Assembly: GCA_024275795.1 (NCBI GenBank)
Contig: JAJRYJ010000031.1
Span: 1 to 39,595 of the forward strand
Direction of reading: 5' to 3'
DNA from: Actinomycetes bacterium
Lineage (GTDB): Bacteria > Actinomycetota > Thermoleophilia > BMS3ABIN01
DNA length: 39,595 nt
Part shown: piece by piece, positions 36,275 through 39,595 of the stretch
Position numbering within the stretch: the first letter of the stretch is position 1
How the letters are laid out: each line of letters opens with the position of its first letter
Made by a program: the position numbers and the translations under genes
Notes under the pieces: model-generated
Databases searched by the model: none
The model's input: only the letters and a program-made list of their open reading frames with translations
Told to the model about the DNA's origin: nothing

Positions 36275-37087
36275 ATGAACGCCAAGGTCATCAACGGCGA
36301 GCAGACGATCATTATCCGCGACCCGGACAGCATCTACCTATCTGAGCGCGCGGTGGATAACGGCAGCTTGCGGGGCCGCTGGCATTTCTCATATGGGGAT
36401 TATCATCACCGCGACTACACCCATTTCGGGAGCCTGCGCCTGCTGAACGACGAAACGCTGTCGCCCGGAGCATCACTGCCGGCTCATCCCCACAGGAATG
36501 TCGAGGTGGTAACCTGCTGCGTCACAGGAGAGTTGCGCGTGGAACATGCGGGAAGCACAGGCGCTGACGGGGGATGTGGTGATGATGACGTCTCCGGCAT
36601 GCATGGCGGTACCGTTCTCAGGCAGGGATGGGTGCAACATGTCACCGCCGGCCGTGGCCTTTGCCAGGCCGAAGCCAATAACCTGCCAGACGAACCGTCA
36701 CGTTTCATACGGATGTGGTTCCTGCCGTCGGCGGCCGACCTCGACCCCGTGAAGGAAACGCGCCGCGTCGAGCGGCGGCAGCGCGCCAACCGCTTCCTGC
36801 CGCTTGCAAGTGATTCCGCAGAGGGCGCCCTTCACATCGCCTCGGACGCGACCGTCTACGCTTGCTGCCTGGGCAGGGGCAGGATGTCCACATACGAAAT
36901 CGGCACCGGCCGGGGTCTGTACCTGTATGTGGTTGAAGGGGGACCGGTACTGCTTAACGGGACCGCCATGCCCGCTCTGGCCGCCGCCAAGGTCATCGGC
37001 GGTGATGAGATAGGAGTGCGCGCGGACGACGATGCGGAGCTGCTGCTGGTGGATGTACCCCTGGCTTTCGACCCCCGCACCTGCTGA
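36275..37087 (+). CDS. Pirin-family bicupin protein
   Basis: A 270-aa bicupin related to pirin and YhhW (quercetin 2,3-dioxygenase-like). The N-terminal cupin has FGSLRLLNDETLSPGASLPAHPHRNVEVV, with metal-ligand candidates His71 and His73, and a later VTAGRGLCQAEAN. In usual pirins this last motif reads AGxGIxHSE, so His is replaced by Gln131 while Glu133 stays; metal binding may be altered. A Cys/Gly/Asp-rich insert (HAGSTGADGGCGDDDVSG) lies between the strands. There is no SD before ATG 36275. It stands alone on the plus strand, divergent from the DUF512 gene. The substrate is unknown; some pirins act on flavonoids, others as redox sensors. Confidence 0.85.
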   Translation: MNAKVINGEQTIIIRDPDSIYLSERAVDNGSLRGRWHFSYGDYHHRDYTHFGSLRLLNDETLSPGASLPAHPHRNVEVVTCCVTGELRVEHAGSTGADGGCGDDDVSGMHGGTVLRQGWVQHVTAGRGLCQAEANNLPDEPSRFIRMWFLPSAADLDPVKETRRVERRQRANRFLPLASDSAEGALHIASDATVYACCLGRGRMSTYEIGTGRGLYLYVVEGGPVLLNGTAMPALAAAKVIGGDEIGVRADDDAELLLVDVPLAFDPRTC

Positions 37088-37122
37088 AGCGGCCGGCCGT
37101 TGCTTTAGTCATCCAGCTGCCC

Positions 37123-38473
<1,351 letters not shown>

Positions 38474-38481
<8 letters not shown>

Positions 38482-39595
38482 CGTTGTGCATCTCCTTGGT
38501 GGGAAGGGTGATCGTGAACACTGTCCCCTTGTCGGGGAAGCTGTCTACATGTATGGAGCCGTGGTGCTCCTCGATGATGTTGTGGACGATGAAGAGCCCC
38601 AGCCCGTAGCCGCCGCTCTTCTTCTTGCTGGAGAAGAAGGGGTCGAAGACCTGGTTGAGGGTCTCCGGGTCCATGCCCCTGCCGTTGTCGCGGACGACCA
38701 GCTCCACCATGTCCCGCTCCTGCTCCAGCGGACCTGCGTGGATGTTTATCTCCCCCGCACCGGACATGGCGTCCACCGCATTCATGATCAGGTTAAGCAC
38801 CGCCTGCTGGATCTTCTGCCTGTCCCCGAAGACCTCCAGCCCCTCGGGCACCTTGGTCTCGATGGCGACGGATGCCGGCACCTCGGCCCTGACGAAACGG
38901 ATGGTCTCGTCGATGGCCTTGCGCAACCCGAAGGGTTCCTGGTCCTTTGCCCGTGAAAACTCGAGGATCGACACGACCACGTCACGCGCCCTGTCGGTCT
39001 CCGCCGCAATTTGTTCCACCAGCTCCTTCCGGTAATCCGCGTCGCCGCCGTCCTCCATCTCCTCGGCGAGGATCTCGCATGACGAGGAGATGTTGGAGAT
39101 GGGGTTGTTCAGTTCGTGGGCGACGCCGAACACCAGCGTCCCCATGGACGCCAGCTTCTCCGTCTGCACCAGGTGCTCCTGGCGCGCCTCCAGCTCCACC
39201 AGCATCCTGTTGAAGGCGGTCTTCAGCGATATCAGCTCGCTGTCGCGGAACTGGTAGTTGATCAGCGAGCAGCCGCCGTCGGCGATGCGCCTCATATGCT
39301 TCTCCAGCACCGAAAGGGGCTGGACCGCCTTGCGGTAGAAGAAGTAGGCTCCCGCCAGCCCCGCCGTAAGCATCACGGCGATGCCGATGAGGAAGTTGCG
39401 CTTGGCCCGCCTGAGCTCGTCGGTCTTGATTTCGTCACGTTTTCCGGAAATCGTCGCCGCCGAGTCCACGATCTGCTTGCCCTTCGCGCGGATGGCCTGC
39501 TCGAGCTCGGGGCTCTGTGCCAGCTCGCTGCCGGCCGCGTCCTCCTGCAACAGGGAGCGATAGCTCTCCAGGTCCCGGTCCAGTGCCGCGAGCGA
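38474..39595 (-). CDS. Sensor histidine kinase, 5' end cut by window edge
   Basis: The 373 C-terminal residues of a membrane sensor kinase; the frame is open through 39595, so the true start lies beyond the edge (TTG 39550 is only an internal codon). Visible parts are the end of an extracytoplasmic helical sensor (SLAALDRDLESYRSLL...), a transmembrane helix (FLIGIAVMLTAGLAGAYFF), a HAMP-like linker, a HisKA domain with the phospho-acceptor in FGVAHELNNPISNI, and an ATPase domain with N box NLIMNAVDAM, DNGRGMD and GYGLGLFIVHNI. It resembles NtrB/ZraS-type kinases that partner with NtrC-family regulators, and it overlaps that regulator by 8 nt. Confidence 0.93.

Overview
The window is GC-rich, densely coded chromosomal DNA. 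It most likely comes from a deep-branching actinobacterium (Thermoleophilia-, Coriobacteriia- or Geothermincolia-like). The evidence is the order coaE / lytic transglycosylase / uvrB / uvrA beside polA and rpsA, a four-domain S1 protein with an acidic tail, a LexA with a wHTH N-terminus, a short primary sigma factor, and several SD-less or near-leaderless starts. The lineage call is inference. No tRNA, rRNA, CRISPR array, transposase or phage gene was found.

Layout. (1) 1-1580: lexA followed by an edge-truncated Pol IV gene (dinB), with a consensus promoter whose spacer is a perfect palindrome. (2) 1623-9412: a surface-polysaccharide block. It contains a secreted GH26-type glycosidase with four C-terminal repeats, behind a c-di-GMP-I riboswitch; divergently, a UDP-GlcNAc 2-epimerase fused to what looks like a degenerate GGDEF domain, a 42-residue LPVTG microprotein, and a large deacetylase-glycosyltransferase fusion. 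(3) 9549-10718: the primary sigma factor. (4) 10752-14016: thioredoxin-like TlpA/ResA protein, TPR protein and CcdA (thiol-redox / cytochrome c maturation), plus Lgt. (5) 14088-21223: a WxL-like surface-protein block. It holds a second c-di-GMP-I riboswitch with a terminator/antiterminator ahead of a small WxL-like protein, two DUF916-like membrane-anchored proteins, an 86-residue stub, and a 1,093-residue multidomain adhesin-like protein with two DNRLRE-type modules and a WxL-like C-terminus. (6) 21246-38481: mostly housekeeping genes, namely uvrA (interrupted by one in-frame TAG), uvrB, a lytic transglycosylase, coaE, rpsA, polA, gpsA, plsY, der, a PDZ/radical-SAM DUF512 protein and a pirin. 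The window ends with a sigma-54-type response regulator and its edge-truncated histidine kinase.

The most interesting reading is that regions 2 and 5 form one c-di-GMP-responsive cell-surface/matrix programme. Two separate c-di-GMP-I aptamers, one with an apparently translational platform and one with a transcriptional platform, precede a secreted glycosidase and a WxL-like surface protein. The polysaccharide operon between them carries an enzyme with a GGDEF-like appendix. DUF916-like partners and an LPXTG microprotein recall the Firmicutes Csc/WxL gene clusters. The second notable item is uvrA, intact apart from one amber codon, in a genome that otherwise uses TAG as a normal stop, including at the end of uvrA itself.
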